DNA from: Rhodococcoides kyotonense
GTDB lineage: Bacteria > Actinomycetota > Actinomycetes > Mycobacteriales > Mycobacteriaceae
Length of the DNA: 64,000 nucleotides
Direction: 5' to 3'
Assembly (NCBI RefSeq): GCF_001645385.1
Contig: NZ_LVHI01000032.1
Coordinates: 186,001 to 250,000 of the forward strand
Below, one piece after another: positions 7,862-16,029 of this stretch. Under the pieces are notes generated by a model that saw only the letters and a program-made list of their open reading frames with translations, had not been told where the DNA came from and made no database searches. Positions within the stretch are counted from its first letter, which is position 1. Each line of letters starts with the position of its first letter. Made by a program: the position numbers and the translations under genes.

Positions 7862-8389
7862 TCACGACGCCAGGAGCATGGCCAAAACAGCGGTGTCGGG
7901 ATCGCTGATCGGGTCGAGGCCGACCCTGCTGACCATCGACGTGACGGTACCGTCGGATTCCGCTTCGACCCAGGCAGCACGGTGTTCGAGGCCCAGGTGC
8001 GGCAAGCCCGGCAACAGAACGCATCCCGACGCGGCCCCGGCGCACTCCGGCAGGCTCGGAGTGGTCTCGGACGGCGGATGCAGCATCAGAAGGGCCGCCG
8101 GCTGATGGTCCGCGAAGCGACCGGGTGTGACAGCCGTCTCACCGATGACGGTGCCTTCGGACACGACGAGTCCGACGGTTCCGGGCGCCGGGTCGTCGGG
8201 AAGCTCTTCTCGAACGCCGAACACGGTGGACGTGACGAGCAGACCCGGCATGGACGCGACGCGCACGGCCAACGCGAGGAACTGTGCCCACTCTTTCGTC
8301 GTGTCGGGCCAGCGGCCCGAGACGACGAAGCCCTGCAGGATGCCTGCGGCATGGAAGGGGGAGATGCCGATGAGATCACGGTCGTTCAT
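7862..8389 (-). CDS. conserved protein of the sodA neighbourhood, function unknown
   Basis: 175 residues starting MNDRDLIGISPFHAAGIL. The ATG at 8389 has GAGGAG 6 bases upstream. The sequence is a mixed alpha/beta soluble protein with no signal peptide, no membrane segment and no catalytic motif I recognise; it ends in DTAVLAMLLAS. Size and position next to sodA match the small conserved gene Rv3847 of mycobacteria (my recollection of the gene order, not checked). It lies between sodA and the Mn-riboswitch-controlled exporter on the same strand, which hints at oxidative or metal stress but does not prove it. Confidence 0.75.
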   Translation of the reverse strand: MNDRDLIGISPFHAAGILQGFVVSGRWPDTTKEWAQFLALAVRVASMPGLLVTSTVFGVREELPDDPAPGTVGLVVSEGTVIGETAVTPGRFADHQPAALLMLHPPSETTPSLPECAGAASGCVLLPGLPHLGLEHRAAWVEAESDGTVTSMVSRVGLDPISDPDTAVLAMLLAS

Positions 8390-8456
8390 GTCGCACTCCT
8401 CGCGCGGGATCAGCCCAGAAAAATCCGGTACGCCACGTTGGGTACGACCAACTGTG

Positions 8457-8510
8457 GCCCGAAACCGTTCTGGCACACAAGATGGTGTGAGTGCTAACGG
8501 TTTTTCGGGC
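8457..8510. terminator. long hairpin downstream of sodA
   Basis: GCCCGAAACCGTT (8457-8469) and AACGGTTTTTCGGGC (8496-8510) can pair, with an inner CACAC/GTGTG stem in the spacer. It lies between the sodA end and the small gene at 7862-8389 and just beside a 51-bp repeat copy. It may attenuate sodA readthrough or be a structured leader of the next gene. The arms are imperfect, with bulged T residues. Confidence 0.5.
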
Positions 8511-8522
8511 CTACCCCCGAAC

Positions 8523-8573
8523 GCATCGATGGGCCGTGGCAACCGTCTGTCGGCTGCCACGGCCCATCGATGC
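8523..8573. repeat. 51-bp nested palindrome, copy 2
   Basis: Outer arms GCATCGATGGGCCGTGGCA / TGCCACGGCCCATCGATGC are a perfect 19-base inverted repeat around ACCGTCTGTCGGC. It lies just after the sodA stop, in terminator position. This is the most perfect of the five copies. Confidence 0.93.
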
Positions 8574-8595
8574 GAAAAGGCTTACGGAAGAACGC

Positions 8596-9219
8596 TTACG
8601 GGAAGATCAGGCCCGGGGTCTTCGACGTCGCTGCCTCGAAGCGAGCCTGGACGTCGGCCCAGTTGACGACGTTCCAGAATGCCTTGACATAGTCGGCCTT
8701 GACGTTCTTGTACTGCAGGTAGAAGGCGTGCTCCCACATGTCGACCTGCAGCAGCGGGATGATGCCCAGCGGCACGTTGGCCTGCTGATCGTAGAGCTGG
8801 AAGGTGAGCAGCTTCTTGCCGAGCGAGTCCCATCCGAGAACTGCCCAGCCCGAGCCCTGCAGGCCGTTGGCTGCGGCGGTGAACTGTGCGCGGAACTTGT
8901 CGAACGAACCGAACTGATCGTCGATCGCAGCGCCGAGTTCGCCGGTCGGCTTGTCGCCACCGTTCGGGGAGAGGTTCTTCCACCAAATGGAGTGGTTGAC
9001 GTGTCCGCCGAGGTGGAACGCGAGGTTCTTCTCGAGCAGGAAGATGGCGCCGTGGTCCTCGTTGTCGCGTGCAGCGGCAAGCTTCTCGAGGGCGGTGTTG
9101 GCGCCGGCAACGTAGGTTGCGTGGTGCTTGGAGTGGTGCAGTTCGTTGATCTCGCCCGAGATGTGGGGCTCGAGGGCGGAGTAGTCGAAGTCAAGGTCGG
9201 GCAGGGTGTACTCGGACAC
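8596..9219 (-). CDS. sodA: superoxide dismutase, Mn-type
   Basis: 207 residues, exactly the mycobacterial SodA length. Metal ligands are His28 (NELHHS), His76 (GHVNHS), Asp160 and His164 (VDMWEH). Residue 145 is Gln (LYDQQAN), as in Mn-dependent mycobacterial enzymes; the M. tuberculosis Fe enzyme has His there, so manganese use is predicted. There is no signal peptide. The GTG at 9219 gives the canonical start [12 protein letters not shown], with AAGGGA just upstream; the frame is open further but has no family match. It disproportionates superoxide. The Mn-exporter with its Mn riboswitch lies two genes downstream on the same strand. Confidence 0.97.
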   Translation of the reverse strand: MSEYTLPDLDFDYSALEPHISGEINELHHSKHHATYVAGANTALEKLAAARDNEDHGAIFLLEKNLAFHLGGHVNHSIWWKNLSPNGGDKPTGELGAAIDDQFGSFDKFRAQFTAAANGLQGSGWAVLGWDSLGKKLLTFQLYDQQANVPLGIIPLLQVDMWEHAFYLQYKNVKADYVKAFWNVVNWADVQARFEAATSKTPGLIFP

Positions 9220-9472
9220 GTGTTTCCCTTCTCTTTCGGCGCGACGCAAAACTGCAGGCGTACGCCTTCTGTTGATCATTCGTCAGGTTCAACCCAATAT
9301 CATTCCTACCCCTAGTGCAACACCTGTAACCGAGACGCATTTCTCGGAATAAAAACGCGCCCACGCGACGCACGGCTCGGCGCTCGTCTCGGCACCCGGG
9401 AAGGTCACGGCAAGATCACAGCCCGGCGTCAGGATTCGTCCGGTAAGTGAACAGGAACCTAGTATTGCCCGC

Positions 9473-10600
9473 GTGGGTCCGGTGGGAAGGTCGAGCGAGC
9501 GTGCCGACGCGCGACCCTCGGTCGTCGCCCCCAGGGTCGAACTCGCGGGCGCTGACCTGCTTCGGACCATCGCGGTCTTCGCGGTCCTCTATTCGCACAT
9601 CTCGTTCTATCTGATCGACGACCGCGGCGAAGGCTGGTGGGTCATCGACGTCGTCTACGCGACGCTCGTGCAGGAGACCGGTCTCAACCAACACCTGTCG
9701 TTCGTCGGCGTCGCGATCTTCATGCTGCTGACGGGCTTGCTCGTCACGCGCTCGGCGATGCGGCAGTCGCGTCGGGACTTCGCCGTCAGCAGGCTCGCGC
9801 GGCTGCTCCCCGCGCTGTGGGTGAGCGTCGCCGCGGCGATCGTGTTGGTTCGGCTCGGGATCAACGGCATGTTCAGCGGTCAGAACGGCATCAGCAATTC
9901 CGAGGCAGCGCTGAGCTTCGTGCTCGGTGGCTTCTTCCTGAAGCCCGAGGTCGCGGTACTCGGCGTCACGTGGACGCTGACCGTTCAGTTGCTGTTCTAC
10001 CTCTACTGCTCGGCTGTTCGCGGCGTGCTGCGCCGGTATCCGGTGGTTGTGCCGCTGATGGGCGCGGCCCTGTGCGTCGTCGTGCTGCTCTACAACTTCT
10101 ACATTCCGCAGCCGTGGTCGGTGCCGATGCTGTCCAAGATCGCCGCGACGCTACCGACGCTGTTCCTCGGGCAGATCATCTACCTCGGGTGGGCGCGGAT
10201 CATCGGCTGGCGGTGGGTCGTCGTCGCCGTCATCGCGCAGGCCGAGGTGGTGCGCCTCGCGACGGACATCCACGCCTACTGGGCAGGCGACAAGTACATG
10301 TGGACGATCGTCGTCGTGACCGGACTGGTTCTGGTCCTGGCCCGGTACGACGGCCGCGTCGCCCAGTGGGAAGTCGTACGCTGGATCGGCACCCGCAGCT
10401 ACGCGATCTACCTGGTCCATACGCTGATTCTCTACCGAGTCTACGAGAACGTCGTCCCGATCACCGGGCCCACCGGGGCCGTCGTCGCGTTCGTCGCCGT
10501 CACCGCAGTGGTGTCCGAAGCCGTCTACCGATGGGTCGAGACGCCCGCCGCCCGCTGGTTGAACGGGCGGCTACGCCGCCCCGTGAGTGGCAATGCATAG
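9473..10600 (+). CDS. acyltransferase family 3 membrane protein (OafA/YrhL-like)
   Basis: 375 residues with about ten membrane helices. The N-terminus carries LAGADLLRTIAVFAVLYSHI, the Arg...His arrangement of acyltransferase-3 proteins, which transfer acetyl or other acyl groups to cell-surface carbohydrates. The substrate cannot be read. The GTG at 9473 is 7 bases after TAGTAT (9460-9465), a -10-like hexamer, so the mRNA is probably leaderless. The last residues and the TAG stop are encoded in the left arm of a 40-bp palindrome (10583-10622) that probably terminates transcription. Divergent from sodA, with about 250 bases between. Confidence 0.85.
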   Translation: MGPVGRSSERADARPSVVAPRVELAGADLLRTIAVFAVLYSHISFYLIDDRGEGWWVIDVVYATLVQETGLNQHLSFVGVAIFMLLTGLLVTRSAMRQSRRDFAVSRLARLLPALWVSVAAAIVLVRLGINGMFSGQNGISNSEAALSFVLGGFFLKPEVAVLGVTWTLTVQLLFYLYCSAVRGVLRRYPVVVPLMGAALCVVVLLYNFYIPQPWSVPMLSKIAATLPTLFLGQIIYLGWARIIGWRWVVVAVIAQAEVVRLATDIHAYWAGDKYMWTIVVVTGLVLVLARYDGRVAQWEVVRWIGTRSYAIYLVHTLILYRVYENVVPITGPTGAVVAFVAVTAVVSEAVYRWVETPAARWLNGRLRRPVSGNA

Positions 10601-10622
10601 AGGGCTATGCATTGCCACTCAC
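10583..10622. terminator. 40-bp hairpin repeat, copy A (bidirectional terminator)
   Basis: GTGAGTGGCAATGCATAG and its perfect complement CTATGCATTGCCACTCAC are 18-base arms around AGGG. It lies between convergent genes and overlaps the end of the acyltransferase gene, which takes its stop codon from it. Related copies are at 14759 and 29011. Confidence 0.85.
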
Positions 10623-10625
10623 GAG

Positions 10626-11570
10626 TCAGCGAAGCTGCGGCATGACCTCCGACGCCACCAGCTCGAGATGATCCAGGTCGCTCAGGTCCAGCATCTGTAG
10701 ATACACCCGCGACGCACCGATCTCGCCGTAGCGGCCGATCTTGTCGACCAGCTCGGCAGGCGAACCCGCGGCACCGTTCTCGCGCAGTTCGGGCACCTCA
10801 CGGCCGATGGCGGCCGCGCGTCGGGCAACGTCCTCCTCGGTCTTTCCGCAGCACAGCACGAGCGCCGTCGAATACGCGAGGGATTCGGGATCACGGCCGG
10901 CCGTCGTGCACGCGGCGCGAACGCGGCCGAACTGCGTGTCCGTGTCGTCGAGCGAGGCGAACGGGATGTTGAACTCGTCGGCGTACTTCGCTGCCAACGC
11001 AGGCGTGCGCTTCTTGCCGCCACCACCGATCAGGATCGGAGGTCGCGGACTCTGTACCGGCTTGGGCAGCGCGGGCGAATCGGCGACGGGATAGTGCTTG
11101 CCGTCGTACGAGAACGTGTCGCCGACGGGCGTCTCCCACAGCCCGGTGATGACGGCGAGCTGCTCTTCCAACCGATCGAATCGCTCACCGAGCGGTGGGA
11201 ACGGGATGCCGTACGCGGTGTGCTCTTCTTCGAACCATCCGGCGCCGAGACCGAGGTCGACGCGGCCGCCGCTCATCGCGTCGACCTGCGCGACACTGAT
11301 CGCCAGCGGTCCCGGGTAGCGGAAAGTCGCCGACGTCACCAGCGTCCCCAACCGGATCGCCGAGGTCTCGCGGGCGATGCCGGCGAGCGTGATCCACGCG
11401 TCCGTCGGACCGGGCAGTCCTTCGGCGTTCATGGCCAGGAAGTGGTCGGAGCGGAAGAACGCGCCGTAGCCGAGGTCCTCGGCGGTGCGAGCGACGCGCA
11501 GAAGGTCGTCGTACGTCGCCCCCTGCTGTGGTTCGGTGAAGATGCGAAGTTCGATACTCGATGAGGCCAT
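10626..11570 (-). CDS. LLM class F420-dependent oxidoreductase
   Basis: 314 residues of the luciferase-like monooxygenase fold. Recognisable elements are the start ELRIFTEPQQGATYDDLL, FRSDHFL, the stretch RLGTLVTSATFRYPGPLA, and LGLGAGWFEEEHTAYGIPFP, followed by the PPILIGGGGKKRTPALAAKYADEFN block typical of actinobacterial F420-dependent members (residues shown in two parts: PPILIGGGGKKR and ALAAKYADEFN). The cofactor is inferred to be F420H2 rather than FMN; the substrate is unknown. ATG at 11570 is chosen for the family-typical MASSSIELRIF start. It is convergent with the acyltransferase and ends 4 bases after the hairpin. Confidence 0.88.
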   Translation of the reverse strand: MASSSIELRIFTEPQQGATYDDLLRVARTAEDLGYGAFFRSDHFLAMNAEGLPGPTDAWITLAGIARETSAIRLGTLVTSATFRYPGPLAISVAQVDAMSGGRVDLGLGAGWFEEEHTAYGIPFPPLGERFDRLEEQLAVITGLWETPVGDTFSYDGKHYPVADSPALPKPVQSPRPPILIGGGGKKRTPALAAKYADEFNIPFASLDDTDTQFGRVRAACTTAGRDPESLAYSTALVLCCGKTEEDVARRAAAIGREVPELRENGAAGSPAELVDKIGRYGEIGASRVYLQMLDLSDLDHLELVASEVMPQLR

Positions 11571-11714
11571 GCTTCGAATCCTAGAAGAGAGGCCGCTCGA
11601 CGCCTGTGGATGAAAACCGTCGGATTCCCCGTTTCTGTGGAATGTCCTGTGGAAACTGTGGATAACGCGGCTGTGGGGTGGCAGGTCACGGCGACTGCGT
11701 GACAAGATCGGGGA

Positions 11715-12062
11715 GTGTCTGCTCCGGATCGCCCTTCCGTGCCCGCCGCCGAACTGCCTCTCGAACTGACCGAACCGGTGGTTCTCCTCGACGTCCGCGA
11801 GGACGACGAATGGCAGCAAGGGCATGCGCCCGGCGCAGTGCACATCCCGATGACCGAAGTTCCGTCGCGGATCGGCGAAATCGACATCGATGCCGAGCTG
11901 TACGTCGTGTGCAGGCAGGGCGGCCGTTCGCTGCGCGTCGTCGAGTATCTCCAGCAGATCGGATACGACGCGGTCAACGTCGACGACGGCATGGTCGGCT
12001 GGCAGGTCGCGGGCCGGCCTCTCGTGCGTGACGACGGCGCCGACGACGCAAAGATCTTCTAG
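11715..12062 (+). CDS. rhodanese-like domain protein
   Basis: 115 residues forming a single rhodanese domain: VVLLDVREDDEWQQGHAPGA, then the active loop YVVCRQGGRS (Cys with CxxGxR) and GYDAVNVDDGMVGW. The catalytic Cys is present, so it could carry a persulfide in sulfur transfer. The GTG start follows CAAGAT by 6 bases, which suggests a leaderless mRNA. The stop codon shares one base with the GTG of the next gene (TAGTG), so it heads a run with the DUF4328 and glycerophosphodiesterase genes. Confidence 0.88.
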   Translation: MSAPDRPSVPAAELPLELTEPVVLLDVREDDEWQQGHAPGAVHIPMTEVPSRIGEIDIDAELYVVCRQGGRSLRVVEYLQQIGYDAVNVDDGMVGWQVAGRPLVRDDGADDAKIF

Positions 12063-13027
12063 TGTCCGCATTCCAGGTCTGCGCCCGCTGTGCCACACGG
12101 TGGCCCGTCGGGACTGCGCCTGCGGTGTGGTGCCCGCGATGCCATGGAGTTCTGCTGTCACCGGTGTCGGCTCAGGCCCCTGCGCAGGGCATTCGCAACT
12201 TCAAGTGGGTTGCGCGCACACCGAGAAGCGGGGCCAGGCCGCCGCGTCGCACGGTCCGCCGTCCGAGGACGACACCGCGGTACGACGAGATGCCGCGCTG
12301 GGGACTGCTGGACCACCCGGTTTCCCGGCCCGACGACCACGTCTCCCGGCTGGACCGGTGGGCTCGGTCGGCGTCGGGACTGCTCGTTCTGACCGGGGCG
12401 CTGCTGCTGCTCGCGTTCGTGGCCGAGCTCGTCCGCTACGGAATTCTGCTGTACAACCGGACGCGTCTGATCGACCGCACGGTACTCGTCACGTCCGACG
12501 CTCTCGTTCTGTTCGCCGAGGTCTCGGCAATCGTCATCGGTATCGCGGCTGCTGTCGCGTCGACCTGCTGGCTCGTGAAACGCCGTCGTGACTTCTATGC
12601 GCGGGCGGGATCCCGCGATCCACGCAGCGGCCGGACGATTTTTCTCGGGTGCCTGGTTCCGGTTGTGTCGCTGGTTCTGCCGGGCGTCTTTCTCACCGAA
12701 CTGGTCGACGTCCGAGGCCGTAGCGACCGACATCGGCTGCGAATGCTGGTTCGTCTCTGGTGGGCGAGCTGGACCGTGAACTGGGTCTTGATTCTCGGCG
12801 CGGCGCTGTGGCGCACCCGCGATTCCCTGCAAGCACAGGCCGACGGCGTGCTGTTCTCCGCACTGTTGGCCCTCGTCGGCGCAGGCATGGCGTTTTTCAC
12901 TCTGCGGCTCGTGCGCGACGTCGAGAGTCGCAGCTTGCGTGGTGCGGACAGGCCCGCGCCGACGCGGTGGGTCGTGGACACCTCGCGTAAGACCGAACCC
13001 GCGCGCGACGAGGTGACCGCGTCATGA
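12062..13027 (+). CDS. DUF4328 membrane protein with N-terminal zinc ribbon
   Basis: 321 residues. An N-terminal zinc-ribbon-like pair, CARC and CPRC (residues 7-10 and about 24-27), precedes a basic Pro/Arg linker and about six membrane helices (residues 105-290) of DUF4328 type, including WWASWTVNWVL. Function not established. It lies between the rhodanese gene and the glycerophosphodiester phosphodiesterase gene with overlaps at both ends. The M. tuberculosis gene next to glpQ1 is of the same kind (recollection). Confidence 0.8.
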   Translation: MSAFQVCARCATRWPVGTAPAVWCPRCHGVLLSPVSAQAPAQGIRNFKWVARTPRSGARPPRRTVRRPRTTPRYDEMPRWGLLDHPVSRPDDHVSRLDRWARSASGLLVLTGALLLLAFVAELVRYGILLYNRTRLIDRTVLVTSDALVLFAEVSAIVIGIAAAVASTCWLVKRRRDFYARAGSRDPRSGRTIFLGCLVPVVSLVLPGVFLTELVDVRGRSDRHRLRMLVRLWWASWTVNWVLILGAALWRTRDSLQAQADGVLFSALLALVGAGMAFFTLRLVRDVESRSLRGADRPAPTRWVVDTSRKTEPARDEVTAS

Positions 13028-13806
13028 CGTCGGGACGCCGTGGACCGTTCGTCGTCGCCCATCGCGGCGCGTCGGCGGAGAAGAAGGAACACACGCTTGC
13101 CGCGTACGATCTCGCGCTGCGCGAAGGTGCCGACGGGCTCGAATGCGACGTCAGGTTGACCCGGGACGGGCACATCGTCTGTGTGCACGACCGCCGCGTC
13201 GACCGCACCTCCAACGGCACCGGCATCGTAAGCGAACTGTCGTACGACACGCTCAAGACGTTCGACTACGGCGACGACAGCGAGCCGGCGGAACTGTTGA
13301 CCCTGTCCGACCTGATCGAGCTGGTGCTCAGCTGGACCAGCAAGCCCACCAAGCTGTTCATCGAGACCAAGCATCCTGTGCGATTCGGCAGCCTGATCGA
13401 GGCGAAGGTGCTGGCCGAGCTGCATCGTTTCGGTCTCGCGCAACCGGCATCCGCGGATCATTCGCGTGCGGTCATCATGTCGTTCGCGCCGTCCGCCGTC
13501 TGGCGAATCCGCCGCTCGGCGCCGTTGCTTCCGACGGTTCTGCTGGGCGACGCGTCGTACTACCTCGGTGGCGGCGCGGCGACGACCGTAGGTGCGACCG
13601 CCGTCGGCCCGTCGATTGCCACGTTGCGCGAGCGTCCGAGCATCGTCGATCGGGCGGCCGCGTCGGGACGTGCGACGTACTGCTGGACGGTCGACGAGAA
13701 GGACGACGTCGAACTGTGCAGGCAACTCGGTGTGGGGTGGATCGCGACGAACAATCCGGGCCGGACTCGCGAATGGCTGGAGGCGGGAGTGGAGCCTGCG
13801 GAATGA
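13024..13806 (+). CDS. glycerophosphodiester phosphodiesterase
   Basis: 260 residues with no signal peptide, so cytosolic. GDPD motifs are clear: VAHRGASAEKKEHT (His-Arg-Gly and Glu), then LECDVRLTRDGHIVCVHD with the metal-binding Glu-Cys-Asp and catalytic His, and later FIETKHP and TYCWTVDEKDD. It hydrolyses glycerophosphodiesters to glycerol-3-phosphate and an alcohol. ATG overlaps the DUF4328 stop (ATGA). The last six residues, GVEPAE, are encoded by a dispersed 25-bp repeat (13786-13810), so the original C-terminus was probably shorter or different. Confidence 0.92.
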   Translation: MTSGRRGPFVVAHRGASAEKKEHTLAAYDLALREGADGLECDVRLTRDGHIVCVHDRRVDRTSNGTGIVSELSYDTLKTFDYGDDSEPAELLTLSDLIELVLSWTSKPTKLFIETKHPVRFGSLIEAKVLAELHRFGLAQPASADHSRAVIMSFAPSAVWRIRRSAPLLPTVLLGDASYYLGGGAATTVGATAVGPSIATLRERPSIVDRAAASGRATYCWTVDEKDDVELCRQLGVGWIATNNPGRTREWLEAGVEPAE

Positions 13807-13810
13807 CCTG
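13786..13810 (+). repeat. GVEPAE-type short repeat, copy 1
   Basis: GGAGTGGAGCCTGCGGAATG matches other copies at 17451, 17484, 22375 (reverse), 51071 and 51851. Here it supplies the last codons and stop of the phosphodiesterase gene. Confidence 0.75.
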
Positions 13811-13839
13811 GGTGGAGGCATAGCGTGTAAGTTTCGGGC

Positions 13840-14745
13840 GTGGGTAAGAGCAAAAGAAACAGTGGTCCGAAGCAGGGCAGCAACCGAGCCGCGCTGCTGG
13901 CGCAGCGTGAGGCCGACCGTCGGAACGCGGCTGCCGCGCCGGTACGCCCGTTCCAAGGTGTCGCTGCCGAGTGCGATCTCGTCGCGCTACGTGAATTCGT
14001 GCCGTCGGCTACTGCGCCCGTCGAGGTCGACGGCCGTACGGTGACGATCGCGACGGTTCTTCCCGGTGCGGTCGCGGCGTTGACGCGCGACGAGGATGGT
14101 GCGACGAAAGGCTATGCGGCGCTGCAGGTTCAGGCGCATTCGCCGAACGTCGCAGCCGATCTGTCGAGCGCGTTGCGGTGGGCTGCGGGTGCCGAGGCGG
14201 GTGAGTCGCTCGAAGCAGCGAATCCCGACGGGAACACGGCGCCGATCGGCGAGGTTCTGGGTTCCGTCGGCGAGCTCGACATCACCGTGCACCAGGACTT
14301 CAACTGGTGGATTCCCGAAAGCGCCTCTCCTGCACCCGATGTCGCAGCGACCGTCGAACGCGCCAACCAGGCGATCATGCCGTCGGCACGCTTGGAAGGC
14401 GAGGGCCTGGTGGCGGCGTGGTGGGTCGACGCGGGTGACAAGGCGCATCTGAGGTGGGTGCGGCCGGAGAGCGAGGACGATCTGATGCTCGCGCTGGCTC
14501 GGCTGCACGCGGCAGGCGATCTGTCGCTGGGTGAGGGGTCTCGCTATGCGGGATCGTTCCGAACGCACGGTCTGCTCGTGCCGGTGTTCGATCTGGATCC
14601 CGAGATGCATCCGACCGAATGGGCTACGCCGACAATCGAATTCGGCGCGAAGCTGTCCGAGGCCCTGGCCGACGATGCGCCGCTGACCTCGGAGCAGCGA
14701 CGCTCACGTGACGGATTGCGTTCTCGTCAGGTCACATTGCGTTAG
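13840..14745 (+). CDS. DUF5926 family protein
   Basis: 301 residues, soluble. A basic start GKSKRNSGPKQGSNRAA, then an alpha/beta body with DITVHQDFNWWIPES and LVAAWWVDAGDKAHLRWVRPE, ending in RRSRDGLRSRQVTLR. It matches the DUF5926 actinobacterial proteins; function unknown. The GTG at 13840 stands 6 bases after TAAGTT, another leaderless arrangement. A 40-bp hairpin lies 13 bases after the stop. Confidence 0.78.
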   Translation: MGKSKRNSGPKQGSNRAALLAQREADRRNAAAAPVRPFQGVAAECDLVALREFVPSATAPVEVDGRTVTIATVLPGAVAALTRDEDGATKGYAALQVQAHSPNVAADLSSALRWAAGAEAGESLEAANPDGNTAPIGEVLGSVGELDITVHQDFNWWIPESASPAPDVAATVERANQAIMPSARLEGEGLVAAWWVDAGDKAHLRWVRPESEDDLMLALARLHAAGDLSLGEGSRYAGSFRTHGLLVPVFDLDPEMHPTEWATPTIEFGAKLSEALADDAPLTSEQRRSRDGLRSRQVTLR

Positions 14746-14758
14746 GCGCTTCGCGCAT

Positions 14759-14798
14759 GTGAGTGGGAATGTACAGCCCGCTCTACATTCCCACTCAC
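14759..14798. terminator. 40-bp hairpin repeat, copy B
   Basis: GTGAGTGGGAATGTA and TACATTCCCACTCAC are 15-base perfect arms, continuing with one mismatch around CCCG. It lies between the convergent DUF5926 and ferritin genes. Compared with copies A and C, the GGCAATG of one arm became GGGAATG and the other arm changed to match, which indicates selection on the hairpin. Confidence 0.88.
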
Positions 14799-14814
14799 GA
14801 GCGCCGGAGGCACA

Positions 14815-15369
14815 TCAGATCGCGCCGCCGGCAGCCTTCGGTGCGCCGGTGTCGGAGGGCACGTTGTTGCTGTACTCGCGGGCGACGAACTGCTCGAGAT
14901 CGAACAGGTTGTGGCCGGCGCGATCCGCGACGTTCAGCAGCGTCTTCATGCTGGCGACCTCTTCGACCTGCTCCTTGAGGAACCACTGCATGAACTGCTC
15001 GCCGAGGTAGTCGCCCTCTTCGCGTGCGGTGCTCGCGAGGTTGACGATCTGCTCGGTGACGGTCTCTTCCTGCGCCAGGGCGAGGGCGATCGGCTCGCGT
15101 GCGTCGGTGAAGACGGTCTTCGCGGCGTCGACTCCGGTGAGCTCGACGGTGATGTCGCGGTCCAGGAAGTACTGGATGATCATCATCGCGTGGTTGCGCT
15201 CTTCGACGGCCTGCGCATAGAAGTGCTTTGCCAGCTGCGGCAGGTCGACGTTCGCGAAATACACGGCGGTCGCAATGTATTGATGCGAGGCATTGAATTC
15301 GTTGCGAACCTGATCGCGAAGAAGTGCGTGGAATTTCGAGTGGGTCGTTTCCTTGATGTCTGCGCTCAT
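14815..15369 (-). CDS. bfrB: ferritin (BfrB-like iron storage)
   Basis: 184 residues forming a four-helix ferritin. Ferroxidase ligands are visible: Glu in VRNEFNASHQY, the EERNHAMM pair (Glu and His), and Glu in AQEETVTEQI; GDYLGEQFMQWFLKEQVEE is typical of BfrB. It would oxidise Fe2+ and store it as a mineral in a 24-mer shell. ATG at 15369 lies 7 bases after TATTCT, suggesting leaderless transcription from the 113-base gap. That gap holds an iron-box-like site (15422-15440). A second ferritin gene lies directly upstream on the same strand. Confidence 0.93.
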   Translation of the reverse strand: MSADIKETTHSKFHALLRDQVRNEFNASHQYIATAVYFANVDLPQLAKHFYAQAVEERNHAMMIIQYFLDRDITVELTGVDAAKTVFTDAREPIALALAQEETVTEQIVNLASTAREEGDYLGEQFMQWFLKEQVEEVASMKTLLNVADRAGHNLFDLEQFVAREYSNNVPSDTGAPKAAGGAI

Positions 15370-15421
15370 GGCGACGAGAATATGCTGGTCAGAGGGCGTT
15401 GTCATCCAAGCTCGGCCTTAT

Positions 15422-15440
15422 TGAGGTCAACGTTCCCTAA
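15422..15440 (-). promoter_or_regulatory. IdeR/DtxR iron-box-like site upstream of the ferritin gene
   Basis: On the minus strand TTAGGGAACGTTGACCTCA agrees with the IdeR consensus (TTAGG, nine bases, CCTAA) at about 13 of 19 positions, with both outer arms well kept. It is 53-71 bases upstream of the ATG, a position suited to activation, as known for mycobacterial bfrB. Confidence 0.5.
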
Positions 15441-15482
15441 ATAAGACCCGCCTAATTCTTTACCTCTACCAGCGAAAACAGG

Positions 15483-16013
15483 TCATACGGTTCCTGCCTG
15501 TTTCGGGGCGTTCGTGCCGCGGCTCTTCCGCGTGACGCTTTCGCGCGCCACGTATTGCTCCACGTCGAAGAAGTCGGTACCGGCTCGGTGCACGATCCGT
15601 ACGAGGCTGCGGATGCTCGCTACCTCCTCGACCTGCTCCTGCAGGAACCAGTGGACGAACTGCTCACCGAGGTAATCCCCGCCTTCACGCGCCGACTGCG
15701 CCAGTGCGGTGATCTGGTCGGTGACGGTCTCCTCCTGGCGCAACGCGAGTTCGACGGCCTCGCCGACCGTAGCGAATTCGGACGCCACGTCCCCGATGGG
15801 CGGCACGACGACCGAGACTTTTCTGTCGATGAGGTACCGAACCATCATCAACGCATGGCCACGCTCCTCGGTCGCCTGCGCGTAGAACCGTCGCGCCAGC
15901 TGCGGTAGATCGTTGCAGTCGAACCAGACCGCCATGGCGACGTACTGCTGCGACGCCGTGAACTCGTGGCCGATCTGCTCTCGCAGGAGTTCGTGAAAGC
16001 CGTTGGAGGACAT
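15483..16013 (-). CDS. second ferritin-like protein
   Basis: 176 residues, clearly paralogous to the neighbouring ferritin (same EFxASQQY, EERGHALMM, RQEETVTDQI and GDYLGEQFVHWFLQEQVEE blocks), so the ferroxidase residues are kept. It differs in its central loop (VVVPPIGDVASEFATVG) and in a basic tail SVTRKSRGTNAPKQAGTV. ATG at 16013 is chosen as the ferritin fold starts SSNGFHELLREQIGHEF. It starts only 16 bases after the LCP gene and may be expressed partly with it. It may co-assemble with the neighbouring ferritin (inference). Confidence 0.9.
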   Translation of the reverse strand: MSSNGFHELLREQIGHEFTASQQYVAMAVWFDCNDLPQLARRFYAQATEERGHALMMVRYLIDRKVSVVVPPIGDVASEFATVGEAVELALRQEETVTDQITALAQSAREGGDYLGEQFVHWFLQEQVEEVASIRSLVRIVHRAGTDFFDVEQYVARESVTRKSRGTNAPKQAGTV

Positions 16014-16029
16014 GGAAGTAACGCTACTC

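Noticed and set aside
8474..8500. Possible CIRCE (HrcA) operator because of GAGTGCTAA at about 8490
   Set aside because: Only one half-site is present; the sequence nine bases away does not match TTAGCACTC on the same strand.
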